Counted from the first letter of the stretch, positions 48,036-60,900 are shown. The stretch is 64,000 bases of DNA from Berghia stephanieae (GCA_034508935.3 CM067443.1:56539398-56603397); one strand, 5' to 3'. A program made the numbers and translations. The notes: a model not told the origin generated them from the letters alone.

Positions 48036-48262
48036 TTAAAATGGCGTCTTCTCACATACAAAGTTATATACTCGACCGCACTCGACGTCATTTATTACTT
48101 TTTGGTCATAAATAAGTACAGCACAGTTTTCGATTCCACCATGGTTGCTTGGTTCTGTGCTTTTCCAGATCCATACATCAGTATCCATTAGTGTTCCGTC
48201 TCTTTCTGTTATCCACATACCTTCGTTTTGAATATCATTAGCGCCTAGCCATCCACAATAAC
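48036..48262 (-). CDS. Lectin gene exon 3: second half of C-type lectin domain
   Basis: Begins with a split Gly codon then YCGWLGANDIQNEGMW and ends YNFVCEKTPF before TAA. Contains EPS, ENC, IND and the last two CTLD cysteines. The upstream MFFFIFWSLFVLTPAHAHPP in the same open frame is intron, because CATCCTCCAG is the acceptor. Confidence 0.88.
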
Positions 48263-51200
48263 CTGGAGGATGAGCATGAGCGGGTGTTAATACAAATAAT
48301 GACCAAAATATAAAAAAAAACAAAATATACTGCTAAGTCTCAGGTTAATTTTTTGCCATATCAGGAATCATTTCAGTTTATCTACATTTGAAGTAAAAAA
48401 TAATTTTAAAACAACATAAAATGTGTTATTTCATGCCGACATAGTTGTGAAAAGAGCCCCGTTTAGCAGCAGGAGCTGAAACATAAAATGGATGCCATAT
48501 CATTGAATGAAGCAACAAATTGATCAAATATGAGCCAATGCCTTTTTTACCTACAAATCAATGACATTATTTGTACCATGGCATTCACTCTAACCGACGT
48601 TTACATATTTACAGCTATGAGAGCCCAAATTGTTATAGTCTCATTGTTGTTATGGAAATACTCTCATTCAAACGCAGAATATTCTCCATGGCAACAATGT
48701 TAAAACGAGCCAATGATTGAGTCCGGTTATCAGACCTTCAAATATGTTCACGTTGACTATTACCAATGACCTCTTTTTAGAAACTCCCTTGTCTTCATAT
48801 TAATCTTATGACTCATATTTAACTTTATTTTATTCACAGTATACAACTATCTTTTTTACCAATTATTTTATACTTTTACATTTTCATATTCATAAGTCCT
48901 TAAGCTTGGCCTATAATATTGACCTCACCTCAATACCCCACTTTGCCAAAAACTAATTTTTTAAAAAGTTAATGAGTATTTCAATTACTCATTGTAACAA
49001 CAACAGCCCTTTTCTCCCTTAATTTATATCTGAAAATCTGAATCACTCCTGAAGTACTAGTAGATTAAGCTACACATAATAATAAGTAAAAAAGAATGTA
49101 TTCCATTATCACAATGCATACCAACTGAAATCAGTGGGAAATGGAATATTCTCTCATATCACTTTCCAGGTCCAGGTAGCTCTCACTAATCCATTTTACC
49201 GGTTTGAAAATACTCTTTGCTGACGTTATTTACTCTATGCACATTTCTCGTATCTGAAACGCAGTATAACAACTTGTCATCATCGTTTTGGGAGTCCGTC
49301 CGAAAGCTCCTCGTTCTAGCATTTCTTTCAATTTTTATTTTCACCGTGGACCTTTTATTGACATATAGAAGCATTTTTAAAAATCTCTACAACTAACCTT
49401 GATAGATTTGTGAATGTTTAAAATTTCATAATTTGACCATTGTTTTGATTCTCGGTCGTCATTTTGATTTGTGAAGTATTGAACGGTAGTGCAAAGCAGT
49501 CCTGAGGATTTTCTTTTCTCTATTAGGGTTAGCTCGAGGTCGAGGATTGTTTTTTTTTCTATTAGGGTTAGTTATAAAGGTGATAGTGTGTTTGTTTTTA
49601 CTTTTCGGGCTAGTTTAAGGTACTAGGTTATATTTTTTCTTATGATTAGTTCAGGGAATATTTGGGTTATTTCCCTTAGCACGACGAGATTTCAGAAAGC
49701 CTACCTTCGTTTTGATGGTACACCATACAGACACATCTCATGAATTAGACATAGGACTCACGTATAAAACAAAACAAAACCAACTGAACTAGGGAGAGTC
49801 CCACAGCTTATAGCAATCACCTCACTAAAAAAATATGTCCATGATTATTAATATATGATCTGAACCAAAAGAGCGTGGCACCAGAGAAACAATGAAATTT
49901 TGCAAGACGTTTCATTAGGAGGTCATGATCAATCGTGTCAAAATCGTTTGAGTAAAATCCATGAATGAACACAACAACTCTCTATATATTATGTAAATGA
50001 AAGAAGACCATAGGAAACCCACATTGTATTACTTTGAAAAATTGGTAATAGGTCATTACGCGAGATTCCTCAGGTGGTACGGAATCTGTTGCGACTGAAT
50101 TTGATCTCTAGTTTAACATACCCGAAGCAACAGTCTGTATCGCATCATACTCTACCATGTTATCCAAATTCAGAAGGTGAGCATTCATACTATGGCAGTG
50201 GCTTTTAGCGTTGATGTAGGTCATTTCACTTGCAAAGAACTTATAGCAAAATTCAAAACCGCCCATCTCGACTATCTGAAAGCCACCAGAGGTGCAGTCA
50301 AAATCTGTAATGAATGAATGATTAATTCAAACTATGTCTCATTACCATTAAGAGTAAGATAAAATTAACTTGTCGCTATCCCTCACATTCAAACCCATAA
50401 GTTAAGCGTGCTGAAGTCGTATAATTAAGTGACTCCTTATTATATTTTTTTGGGAAAAATTTCTTGTTATTTGTATTGGTCCTTAAAATAAAAAAGGATG
50501 ATAGACAGATTTATTGTGTAACACATATAAAGAAGTTTTACTATTTAAAAAATAGGACGACTTGCAGTAACTGATGAGCACGATTTGTGGGTTAATTAAA
50601 AATTAATTTTACCCTAAGCGGTTCTTGAAACATTTGGGAAAATTAGAGGCAGAGTTGAAATAGAAAAACCATCATGACAATGGATAAAAGACACTGATGA
50701 CTTTTGGGCATACAAACAATTCAAGAAAGGGATCAAGTGTTGTTCTGCAAGAAAGATCAAAAGTAGCTTACCAAAGAAGACGGCCTCTAGACCCATAATG
50801 TCTATCGAGCTAGATTTTAACCAGGTTCACGTAGCGTTTAACCGACATCAATAATTGAATGACATAATTTGGATTCAACACTCGTCTATTGCCAACTATT
50901 TTCCGCCAAATATAAAAAATCAAGCTACTCAATCTCTGTCGGGTTGACAGAAGGATCTGGAAAATAATATTATTGCCTCGACCCGCGATCCAAATCATCC
51001 TCTCTTGTGAAGCCTTTTAAGTCGTTGAAATTCCCTAACTAAAACGCGATGTCAAGTATAATGGTTTGATCAGATTCTTTTTCTTTTCGACAGGGACAAT
51101 TCTGTTACCGGCCAAGTACTCATTTTACACCTAAGCACGTGATAGAAATTATGTACAAAAAGCCTTGCTTAAGGACTAGATTATACAAACGCCCACGCGC

Positions 51201-51582
51201 GCATTGCACGTACACACAAAACCTTATGTTTTTAAACAATACAAATATTTTGAGAGAACAAAATACGAATTCAAATCATAAATATTAGTGGATACTTACA
51301 TTTTTTATAGATGGAAGATTTGGCATTTTCTAGTAGACTAATAATTGCTCCGTGAAACAATGTGCACTCACGTGTATTATCATCAAAATGGTATCCTGTG
51401 CAATCAGTATTCCTGTCATCATCACACAGAAAAGCACATTGCAGTGTAATGTTTATTTGATGGTCAATCCTCAAAATTTGCTCATTTCCATTCGTGGACA
51501 CCATGGTGAAAGAGGATACTCCGAACACATCCACGAAGATAAGGCAAAGCAAAAACCAATGCAATATTGTAATTACGGTCAT
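48036..51582 (-). CDS. Secreted PAN/apple plus C-type lectin domain protein, 3 exons
   Basis: The exons are 51582-51300, 50304-50122 and 48262-48036. Junctions are GT-AG, phases match (1 and 1), and the product is 230 residues. Residues 1-24 form a signal peptide (HWFLLCLIFVDVFGVSS). Residues 25-94 carry C49, C53, C61 and C73 in a PAN/apple-like pattern with GYHFDDNTRECTLFHG. Residues 98-228 are a long-form C-type lectin domain with C98, C114, C131, C158, C202, C217 and C225, plus WLGANDIQNEGMW. The sugar/calcium site reads EPS (192-194) with GGIENC and IND (212-214) in place of EPN/QPD and WND. The protein is probably secreted and may bind glycans, as in innate immune lectins; binding is inferred. 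Alternative upstream in-frame ATGs exist, but they run back towards the AAT microsatellite, so 51582 is preferred. Confidence 0.87.
49302..49680 (+). repeat. Dispersed repeat family D, copy B, in lectin intron 2
   Basis: Uninterrupted 379-bp copy of the repeat at 9363-10735, lying inside the second intron of the PAN/lectin gene on the opposite strand to the gene. Confidence 0.75.
50122..50304 (-). CDS. Lectin gene exon 2: first half of C-type lectin domain
   Basis: Encodes YFDCTSGG then FEFCYKFFASEMTYINAKSH and CHSMNAHLLNLDN, the N-terminal half of a CTLD. Acceptor TTACAG, donor GTATGT. No open frame long enough to flag it alone; found by phase and motif. Confidence 0.85.
51077..51180 (-). 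repeat. SINE body fragment in lectin intron 1
   Basis: CGACAGGGACAATTCTGTTA, AAGTACTCATTTTACACCTA and AAAAAGCCTTGCTTAAGGAC match the SINE body on the reverse strand. Head and tail absent. Confidence 0.6.
51300..51582 (-). CDS. Lectin gene exon 1: signal peptide and PAN/apple-like domain
   Basis: Begins MTVITILHWFLL and ends SSIYKK plus one base at a strong GTAAGT donor. The four-cysteine spacing and the GYHFDDNTREC segment are typical of PAN/apple modules found ahead of lectin domains in invertebrates. Confidence 0.8.
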
Positions 51583-51674
51583 CGTGGTAGACGATAGAAT
51601 GCGCAACAAATCAATTGTAATCACACAACAGACGATACTAAACGAGATAGTCATTAGTAGTGATGATAATGATA

Positions 51675-51830
<156 letters not shown>

Positions 51831-52125
51831 GGCACATGTCTGTTACAATATCCTTGTTAGATTCAAGATAATATGTTATGGACTGCATTTTAAAGAGTAG
51901 TTGTCACTTCTTATAGCCAGGCAATCACTTGTGATACTTAAAGAAATAGAACCAAACCAGGACTCAATTTATATAAATATTTAATGTCACACATAGTGCA
52001 AATAAACATGCTCGATCTTGCTTGATTCATTTAGAAGACACTGTGCGGTATCGATTAACGCAAATATTATTTATACATTTACGTGATATTCGATTTTGAT
52101 GTATAATATAGACCAGGACACTGGA

Positions 52126-55100
52126 CGGTGTGTCTTTTTTACGAAACCCGCCGAAACCCGCCGAAACCCTGCGAAACCCGCCGAAACCCGCCGAAACCCG
52201 ACGAAACCCGACGAATCCCGACAAAGTTATGGGAAGTAGGTGGCTGTGGGGAGTGAACCTAGAACTCAGGGAAGTGTACACCATTGGGGAGTGAACCTGG
52301 GACTGGGTTTCGGCGGGTTTCGTAAAAAAGAACCAGTGCTTTTTTACGAAACCCGCCGAAACCCGGCGAAACCCGACAATATCCAGCAAAGTTATGGGAA
52401 GTAGACAACTGTGGGGAGTGAACCCGAGACTCAGGGAAGTGTACACCAGTCGGGAGTGAACCTGACTAAGGTTATCGGCCGGTTTCGGCGGGTTTCGTAA
52501 AAAATAATTAGTGCTTTATTACGAAACCCGCCGAAACCGACAATATCCGGCAAAGTTATGGGAGTTTGGCAACAGTGGGGGGGGGGGGGGGGGGGGGGTG
52601 CCGGGAGTCGGGATGCACAGGGGGAGTTAACCTGGGACTGTGTAAAAAGGATATCGTGGGAAATAAACCTGGGACTAAAGGGAGATGGATACCATGAAGT
52701 TGAAGCCGGGATATGGGAGTGATTACCAGGGGAATGAACTGACACTATAGAAGGTGGGGCCAGTGGGAATGAACCTGGGACTATGTAAAAAAGGATATCA
52801 GTGGGAAATAAACCTGGGACTAAAGGGAGATGGATACCATTGAAAGTTGAAGCCGGATATGAGAGCTTGGTACCAGAGGAGAATGAAACTGACACTATAG
52901 GGGGTGGGCGCCAGTGGAGAGTGAACCTGGGACTATGTAAAAAGGATATCAGTAGGAAATAAATCTGGGACTAAAGGGAGGTGGATACCATTGGGAGTTG
53001 AAGCCGGATTTGGGAGTTGGGTACCAGAGGAGAGAAAACCTGACACTATAGGAGGTGGGCGCCAGTGGGGAGTGAACCTGGGACTATGTAAAACAGGATA
53101 TCAGTGAGGAAATAAACTGGGACTAAAGGGAGATGGACACCATTGAAAGTTGAAGCCGGATATGAGAGTTTGGTACCAGAGGAGAATGAACCTGACACTA
53201 TAGAAGGTGGGCGCCAGTGGGGAGTGAACCTGGGACTATGTAAACAGGATATCAGTGGAAAATAAACCTGGGACTAAAGGGAGATGGATACCATTAAAAG
53301 TTAAAGCCGGATATGAGAGCTTGGTACCAGAGGAGAATGAACCTGATACTATAGGGGGTTGGCGCCAGTGGGGAGTGAACCTGGGACTATGTAAAAGGAG
53401 ATCAGTAGGAAATAAATCTAGGACTAAAGGGAGATGGATACCATTGGGAGTTGAAGCCGGATTTGGGAGTTGGGTACCAGAGGAGAGAGAAACCTGACAC
53501 TATAGGAGGTGGGCGCCAGTGGGGAGTGAACCTGGGACTATGTAAAAAGGATATCAGTGGGAAATAAACCTGGGACTAAAGCAGATGGATACCATTGAAA
53601 GTTGAAGCCGGATATGAGAGCTTGGTACCAGAGGAGAATGAACCTGACACTATAAGAGGTGGGCGCCAGTGGGGAGTGAACCTGGGACTATGTAAACAGG
53701 ATATCAGTGGGAAAGAAACCTGGGACTAAAGGGAGATGGACACCATTGAAAGTTGAAGCTGGATATGGGGAGTACCAGAGGAGAATGAACCTGACACTAT
53801 AGGGGGTGGGCGCCAATGGGGAGTGAACCTGGGACTATGTAAAAAGGATATCAGTGGGAAATAAACCTGGGACTAAAGGGAGATGGACACCATTGAAAGT
53901 TGAAGCCGGATATGGGAGTTGAGTACCAGAGGAGAATGAACCTGACACTATAGGAGGTGGGCGCCAGTGTGGAGTGAACCTGGGACTCAGGGAAGTGCAC
54001 ACCAATTTGGAGTTAACCTGGGACTGTGGGAGATGGATAACTGTGGGTATCCGAGCCGAACTATAGTAGTTGGGTACCAGAGGAAAATGAACCTGACACT
54101 ATAAAAGGTGGGCGCCAGTGGGGAGTGAACCTGGGAGTCAGGGAATTGCACACCAGTGGGGAGTTAACCTGTGAATATCTAAAAAAGGATATCAGTGGGA
54201 AATAAATTCGGCTTCAACTCCCAATGGTATCCATCTCCCTTTAGTCCCAGATTTATTTCCTACTGATATCCTTTATACATATTCCCAGGTTAACTCCCCA
54301 CTGGTGTGCAATTCCCTGAGTCCCAGGTTCACTCCCCACTGGCGCCCACCTCTTATAGTGTCAGGTTCATTCTCCTCTGGTACCAAGCTCTCATATCCGA
54401 CTTCAACTTTCAATTTTATCCATCTCCCTTTAGTCCCAGGTTTATTTCCCACTGATATCCTGTTTACATAGTCCCAGGTTCACTCCCCACTGGCGCCCAC
54501 CTCCTATAGTGTCAAGTTCATTCTCCTCTGGTACCAAACTCTCATATCCGGCTTCAACTTTCAATGGTATTCATCTCCCTTTAGTCCCAGGTTTATTTCC
54601 CACTGATATCCTTTTTATATAGTCACAGGTTCACTCCCCACTGGCGCCCACCTCCTATAGTGTCAGGTTTCTCTCTCCTCTGGTACCCAACTCCCAAATC
54701 CGGCTTCAACTCCCAATGGTATCCACCTCCCTTTAGTCCCAGGTTTATTTCCCACTGATATCCTGTTTACATAGTCCCAGGTTCACTCCCCTCTGGCGCC
54801 CACCTCCTATAGTGTCAGGTTCATTCTCCTCTGGTACCAAACTCTCATATCCGGCTTCAACTTTCAATGGTATCCATCTCCCTTTAGTCCCAGGTTTATT
54901 TCCCACTGATATCCTTTTTACACAGTCCCAGGTTAACTCCCCACTGGTGTGAAATTCCCTGAGCCCCTGGTTCACTCCCCACTGGCGCCCACCTTCTATA
55001 GTGTCAGATTCATTCTCCTCTGGTACTCAACTCCCATATCCGGCTTCAACTTTCAATGGTATCCATCTCCCTTTAGTCCCAGTTTTTTCCCCACTGATAT

Positions 55101-55640
55101 CCTTTTTACACAGTCCCAGGTTAACTCCCCACTGGTGTGCAATTCCCTGACTCCCAGGATCACCCCCCACTGTTGCCAAACTCCCATAATTTTGCCGGAT
55201 ATTGTCGGGTTTCGGCGGGTTTCGGCGGGTTTCGTAATAAAGCACTAATTCTTTTTTACGAAACCCGCCGAAACCGGCCGATAACCTTAGTCTCAGGTTC
55301 ACTCCCGACTGGTGTACACTTCCCTGAGTCTCGGGTTCACTCCCCACAGTTGTCTACTTCCCATAACTTTGCTGGATATTGTCGGGTTTCGCCGGGTTTC
55401 GGCGGGTTTCGGCGGGTTTCGTAAAAAAGCACTGGTTCTTTTTTACGAAACCCGCCGAAACCCAGTCCCAGGTTCACTCCCAATGGTGTACACTTCCCTG
55501 ACTTCTAGGTTCACTCCCCACAGCCACCTACTTCCCATAACTTTGTCGGGATTCGTCGGGTTTCGTCGGGTTTCGGCGGTTTCGGCGGGTTTCGCAGGGT
55601 TTCGGCGGGTTTCGGCGGGTTTCGTAAAAAAGACACACCC
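52126..55640. mobile_element. Giant foldback (inverted-repeat) DNA element, copy 2, 3.5 kb
   Basis: The element is bounded by a perfect 8-bp direct repeat ACACTGGA (52118-52125 and 55641-55648). It starts CGGTGTGTCTTTTTTACG and ends with the near-reverse complement. Both ends are arrays of the 10-mer GGGTTTCGGC/GCCGAAACCC. The orientation flips near 54207, giving a left arm of about 2.08 kb and a right arm of about 1.43 kb, each largely built from an approximately 151-bp tandem unit. No coding sequence is credible inside; open frames there are repeat artefacts. The 8-bp duplication fits hAT-like or Merlin-like transposition, but the ends do not allow a superfamily call. Confidence 0.88.
52740..54200. 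repeat. Tandem array of an approximately 151-bp unit, left arm of foldback copy 2
   Basis: The marker GGGCGCCAGTGG recurs at about 52906, 53057, 53209, 53360, 53511, 53661, 53808, 53959 and 54110, spacing 147-152 bp. Each unit runs GTGAACCTGGGAC, GGATATCAGT, GGAGATGGATACCATTG, AGTTGAAGCCGGAT, GTACCAGAGGAGAATGAACC. The same unit in reverse orientation fills the right arm. Confidence 0.88.
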
Positions 55641-55649
55641 ACACTGGAT

Positions 55650-56700
55650 ATTATTTGGATTTTGTATATTTTTTTATCGGAACTCAAGAATGTATAAAGT
55701 GGACATGTCAAATGAATGTTGATAGTTAAAATTATACTACGGATCTTGACTATTACACTTACTACTGTGTTAGACATTTAATAATTTGAAATAGTGGTTA
55801 TATACCGAAAATTGACAAAATTAACAATTATTGTCGTTTATATAGTCATGTGCAAAAGTAAATTCACACTTTTTTTCTTCATATCTTTTAACTCAAACCA
55901 CGCAGAAGGAGAAATATACAAATTGTGGTGAATAGAAGTACTCATACCATATCATTTGGTTACAAATAACTAATGTATCTTACTTGGAGGGTGGCATAAA
56001 CGTATTCTTTTATTTCTTTGTATTTATTAAACTCCTTATATTTTTATAGTGCATTAACACATACTCGCAAGCTCGTTGTGTTATTGGGCCTGATAAAAAG
56101 AACTCGTTTAATAAATACAAAGAGATGAAAACATCGCATATTGTTTGGTACTCAGTAATAATCAATATATGAGTGTTCAAGTGAGTGTGAACTTACTTTG
56201 CACATGACTTGATATACAACTTTGACAAATTGTATCCATGCATGAAAGTTACACAGAGCACTTAAAGGTTTTTAAAGCCTATTTCGCTTTTCTATTTCGC
56301 TTTTGATACGATACCATACAAAGCCATGTTCAAAGGCTCCAGCCTTTCTTATAAAATTAAATAGATTAAACGCAACACAAATTAGTAAAGACACAATTTT
56401 ATGGTTTGATTGATACCTTCAAATTACGATAGAAAAACAAGAAGTGACACACACTCTCTCTCTCTCTCTCTTGTATGACGATCTGTTGGTTGAAAATGGA
56501 AAAGAATCGTTCTATGTGGTCCTCATCCCAAGAAACAGCCAAAATAAAAAAAAACAATGACGTTCATTCCATATACATTCCCAATCAGCATTGATCGTGC
56601 TTTTAGGCCCTTTGAATATTCGGTAAGAGTAATGTTTGCTTAGCCAACAGACTAATGCCCATTAGCTAGTTTACTGGATGTCGTAAAATTGATCGATATT
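55650..56700. other. No gene recognised
   Basis: AT-rich DNA beyond the foldback element, with a short CT repeat near 56452-56472. Nothing supported. Confidence 0.5.
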
Positions 56701-56701
56701 T

Positions 56702-56950
56702 ATGTGGCAAAGTGGTTAAAACAATGCACCGTGATCCGGAAGGTCCCGGGTTCGAGCCCCCGCCTCAGGCACTTTCGTTTATTTCCTTGGGTAAAATTCT
56801 AAACCCCAAATTTGCTCACTTGGACAACATAGGTGATTCCTATTGACATCAGATTTCCTGTTTGATGGAATATCTATATTACTTCATGGAATGCCTAGGC
56901 GAAGGGACCTAATGGTGTCGTTGCGAAAGAGCTTAAATGTTTAATTTCTT
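56702..56950 (+). repeat. Second tRNA-derived SINE family, single copy
   Basis: GTGGCAAAGTGGTTAAAACA is A-box like and GGTCCCGGGTTCGAGCCCC is a good B box, but the anticodon arm does not fold as a clean tRNA. The body (GGCGAAGGGACCTAATGG) differs from the other SINEs and the segment runs into an AT-rich tail. Confidence 0.6.
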
Positions 56951-57404
56951 TATTATTTATAATTTATTTACTTACCTAATTATCTATATATTTATTTACT
57001 TATTTATTCATTCATTCATTCATTCAATCATTTTTTATTTACCGATTTATTCATACATTAACTAATTTTTTGTTAATACATCTCCCTGGCTACCATTTTT
57101 GATATTTTACGGGTCATTAGACATTTTGAAATAACAAGAATATGTTCAAACAAGTAAGAAGGCACTTTATCTTACGAAATGCTTAATACACACTTATATA
57201 GACACAACTGTGTTGGTATACCAAACTATATCTTTATCCATCATTCTTATTGACATTCAACCCTTATGGTCAAGATCATTGCCAACGAAACTTACCTTGC
57301 TCACTCTAAATATTGTACAACAATTTATCTGCTCACAAAATAATTTACTTTAAACCTATGTAGAACATTTGCTGCTTCAGAACATAATATATTTATGTGC
57401 ACTT

Positions 57405-57640
57405 ATGTAGTCTTCTGGTATGAAACTCGCCATCGGGCTGGTAGGCCAAAGGTTCTAGTTGCTGTTCCCTTGGAAAACCTCTCTACTCACATATGTCACC
57501 GTACTCGGGCGTGGAATAAGTAACTGGCCATTAACAGTGGGGTTTCTCTCGGTGGGAAAAAATGTAATGTAAGTTTGCTATACAGCAGTGTCTCGTCCTA
57601 CTTGTTAAACGCTGCTGTTGTAAAATGGTTGCTATTTTAG
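57405..57640 (+). repeat. tRNA-derived SINE, diverged
   Basis: ACTTATGTAGTCTTCTGGTA head, CTACTCACATATGTCACC and GTACTCGGGCGTGGAATAAG body, CAGTGTCTCGTCCTACTTGT and AACGCTGCTGTTG near the end. Tail missing. Confidence 0.7.
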
Positions 57641-57837
57641 TGATAGCTATGCTTAGGTTTTTTATTGATAGAGCTCTTGTGAGTACTGAGGAGACAATTA
57701 ACGCGGTACAATGGAATGTATGCTTGTTCAAAGTACATAAAGTTACTGCATTAGTATTGCAAACCATTAGTAATTCAATGACGCGAATGAAGGAAAAAGA
57801 CAGCACCAAATGGTATGCATCGTTTCTTTAGCCTGTT

Positions 57838-57955
57838 AACTGCCGTACTCTGGAAAAACAAAAAGATTAGCCAGAAAATTCGTCCTTCAAATATCGATCG
57901 ATTTAAATGACTCTCATCTTGGCAAAAACTCTCAAAACTGGAACTTCGCGGCATT
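57838..57955 (-). repeat. Solo arm of the 4.4-kb MITE family
   Basis: On the reverse strand: GGAACTTCGCGG boundary region, GTTTTGCCAAGATGAGAGTC, ATCGATCGATATTTGAAGGA, then CCAGAGTACGGCAGTTAACA. It abuts the 3' tail of the CR1/L2 LINE. Confidence 0.7.
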
Positions 57956-57964
57956 ATGGATTTA

Positions 57965-60900
57965 AAGTAATAATAATAATAATGGTATAGATTTATAGTG
58001 CGCCAAACATCCCTTCATCAGGAGGGCTCTGGGCGCATAACATAGATTAACTTAATCATGAAGCCCTAACACAGTACACGAACAACGCTAATTATACACA
58101 TAATCAAAAGAAAGCCTGTCGGAATAAGAATGTCTTCAATCGACGCTTGAATTCCTCTAGTGAAGACGAAGAACGTATCTCTAGTGGTAGTAAATTCCAC
58201 AACCTTGGACCAGAATGCTGAAAGGCGCGTTCACCAGCCTTCACTCGACAGCGGGGTGTTTTCAATTTGAGGTCGTTCGTTGATCGAAGCGATCGCTGTG
58301 GGTTATACCGTTCAACGAGGTTTGAGAGATATGCTGGTGACGAACCCTCCAGGCATTTGAAAACGATAGTTGAAGATTTATATTTAATCCGCTGGTCCAC
58401 TGGCAGCCAATGCAGCTGCTGTAGTAATTCGGGAGCTGTAGTTTTTCTGTCTTTCTGTAGTACAACGCGGGCTGCCATGTTCTGTATTTTCTGGAGTTTT
58501 TTTTATTTTGTCCTTTGTGAGACCAACAAACAGTGCATTGCAGTAGTCCATTTTCGGGAATATCAAAGATGTTACCAATTTGTTGCAAGTTTCCCTATTA
58601 ATAAATGGTCTGATTGTTCTGATATTTCTTAGAATGCAGATAGCACTTGTTCTCACATTGTTAATATGTTTGTTCATAGACAGATCACTCTCTAAGGTGA
58701 TGCCGAGATTATTTGCTGATGTTGTGAGTTGTATTTTGTCATTATCGTTGATTATCAGTGCCAGTGTAAATGGATCTGTCTTATTATTTGAACTAGCAAT
58801 GAATAAGGCTTCAGTCTTGTCGCCGTTTAATTTTAATCTATTTGCAGACATCCATCTCATCACATGGTTGATGCATTGTTCGTAAACAGTTATCTTTGAA
58901 ACTATATCGGATTGCAAACACATGCTATATATCTGGGTATCGTCGGCGTACATATGGTAAGCGAGAGAATGTTGCTCTAAGATTCTCACAACAGGGGAAG
59001 TGTAAAGTACAAAAAGGACTGGACCTAAAACGGATCCTTGCGGTACACCAAAATGAAGGTCACGCTCTGACGAAGTTACTTCCCCAATTAAAACTGATTG
59101 AGTTCTTTGAGTAAGATATGATGCAAACCAGTTTAGAGCAGTGCCCGATATGCCGAAAGTAACTTGTAGCCTTCGAAGTAGTATGGCATGGTCGATGGTG
59201 TCAAAGGCCGCCGAAAGATCGAGAAGACTGAGGATGGTGGTTTTTCCTTGATCAATAATTTGCAGCAAGTCATTTGTGATTCTCATCAATGCTGTGTTTC
59301 TGTGCTATGATTTTGCCGATAGGCCGATTGAAAGCACTCATCGAGGTTATTATGTTTCACGTGACAAGAAAGTTGTTTTAGTACAATCTTTTCTAGAATT
59401 TTGGAAATGAATGGTAGATTTGATACAGGCCTAAAGTTTTTTTAAATTATCACTGTCAAGTCCCGCTTTCTTCAACAATGGCTTCACCAATGCTTTCTTG
59501 AAGCTTTCTGGAACAAATCCCTCCCTTAACGATTGATTAATCAATTCAGTGATGTAAGGTGCAAGTTCATCAATACACTCCTTCAAAAGGGATGTTGGTA
59601 AAGGGTCGAGCCTACATGATTTGCTAGGACTAGAGAGAATCGTTTTCTTTGTGTCATTTATTGAAATTTCGTTGAAAGATGTTAAGGGTTCACCATAAAA
59701 AGAGGTATATTCTGCTTCTGTTTCGTCTGTGTCAAGTTCACTCCGTATCGTTGTTATTTTATTCATGAAATACTCTACAAAGCAGTCCGCGAGTTGCTTG
59801 TCGTCAGTGTGGTGTGGCAGGCTTGTTTTGATCTCTTTGCCTAGAAGCTTATTTGAGATTTTATAAAACTCCTTCGGACTTTTTATGTTATCAACTTTAT
59901 CAAGATAGTAGATACGCTTTGCCTTAATTGTCACCTCTTTGAGTCTATGTTTGAATTATATGTAAGTTTCCTTATCAATTGTCAGGCCAGATTTTTTCCA
60001 TTTCTTCTCGGCTTTTCTTTTCTCTTTTTTTATACGTTTTACCTCCAAATTGTACCATGGTGATTCTTTTCTGATGTTCACAGATCTTGTCGTGAGAGGT
60101 GCGTGCTTATCCATAACACTAATAACTGCATTATCAAAATTGTCACCAGTCACTTCTTTCTCACAATGTGTAGTTAGAGAGTGAGAGAGGTCCGCTTTAA
60201 ATAGTTCTATGTCAATTTTCTTCAAATCTCTCGAAACAACTTTTTTTGTGTTTTTTTTTTGTCGTGTACTGTCCCCCCTCTGATGCCAAAAGATATTAAA
60301 TGATGGTCTGAAATGCAAAGATCATCTACATTGATAGGTGTCTCTAGTTGCATGTCAACGCTGATCAATACCCAGTCAATAATGTGTCCACACCGATGTG
60401 TCTTTTCATTGACATGCTGTGTCATGTGATGTGACGAAAGTAGTTTATTTATATTTCTTATATCCGGTGTGTCTCGATCAAAGTGTAAGTTGAAATCTCC
60501 AACAATAATATTTTTCTTTGACTTCATGTCAAGGCGAAGAAGGAAGTCCTCGAATTCATCAATAAATAGTGATGTTTTAATCTATTTTTTGCACTGGGTG
60601 GTGGCCTATATATATTGAATGAAGCTTGACTGAGTCATGTTTAAAATCAATGACCATTCCTACCGATTCGAATGCCGAAAAATTGTTGACATCATGATTA
60701 AATCTAATGGTCAAATTTGACCTATAGACCACTGCAATTCCTCCCCCTCTCCTTCTTTTTCTCGGAAATGACTGAGTAGTATGTGTGAGTGGTGTTAAAT
60801 CCGACACAATAGGATTCAATAGTCATAACGTCACTTCCTTCCTAATGACGCATGGTAACTTAGCAACACTGGCTCTAAACTATCGGAACAATGGCTGACG

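Noticed and set aside
48263-48323. MFFFIFWSLFVLTPAHA as a signal peptide of a one-exon lectin
   Set aside because: A splice acceptor (CATCCTCCAG) in the correct phase lies at 48263, and the N-terminal half of the lectin domain is in the upstream exon at 50122-50304.
52126-55640. CRISPR-like or satellite locus in place of a mobile element
   Set aside because: Units are about 151 bp with no unique spacers, arrangement is inverted about a centre, and an exact 8-bp flank duplication shows transposition.
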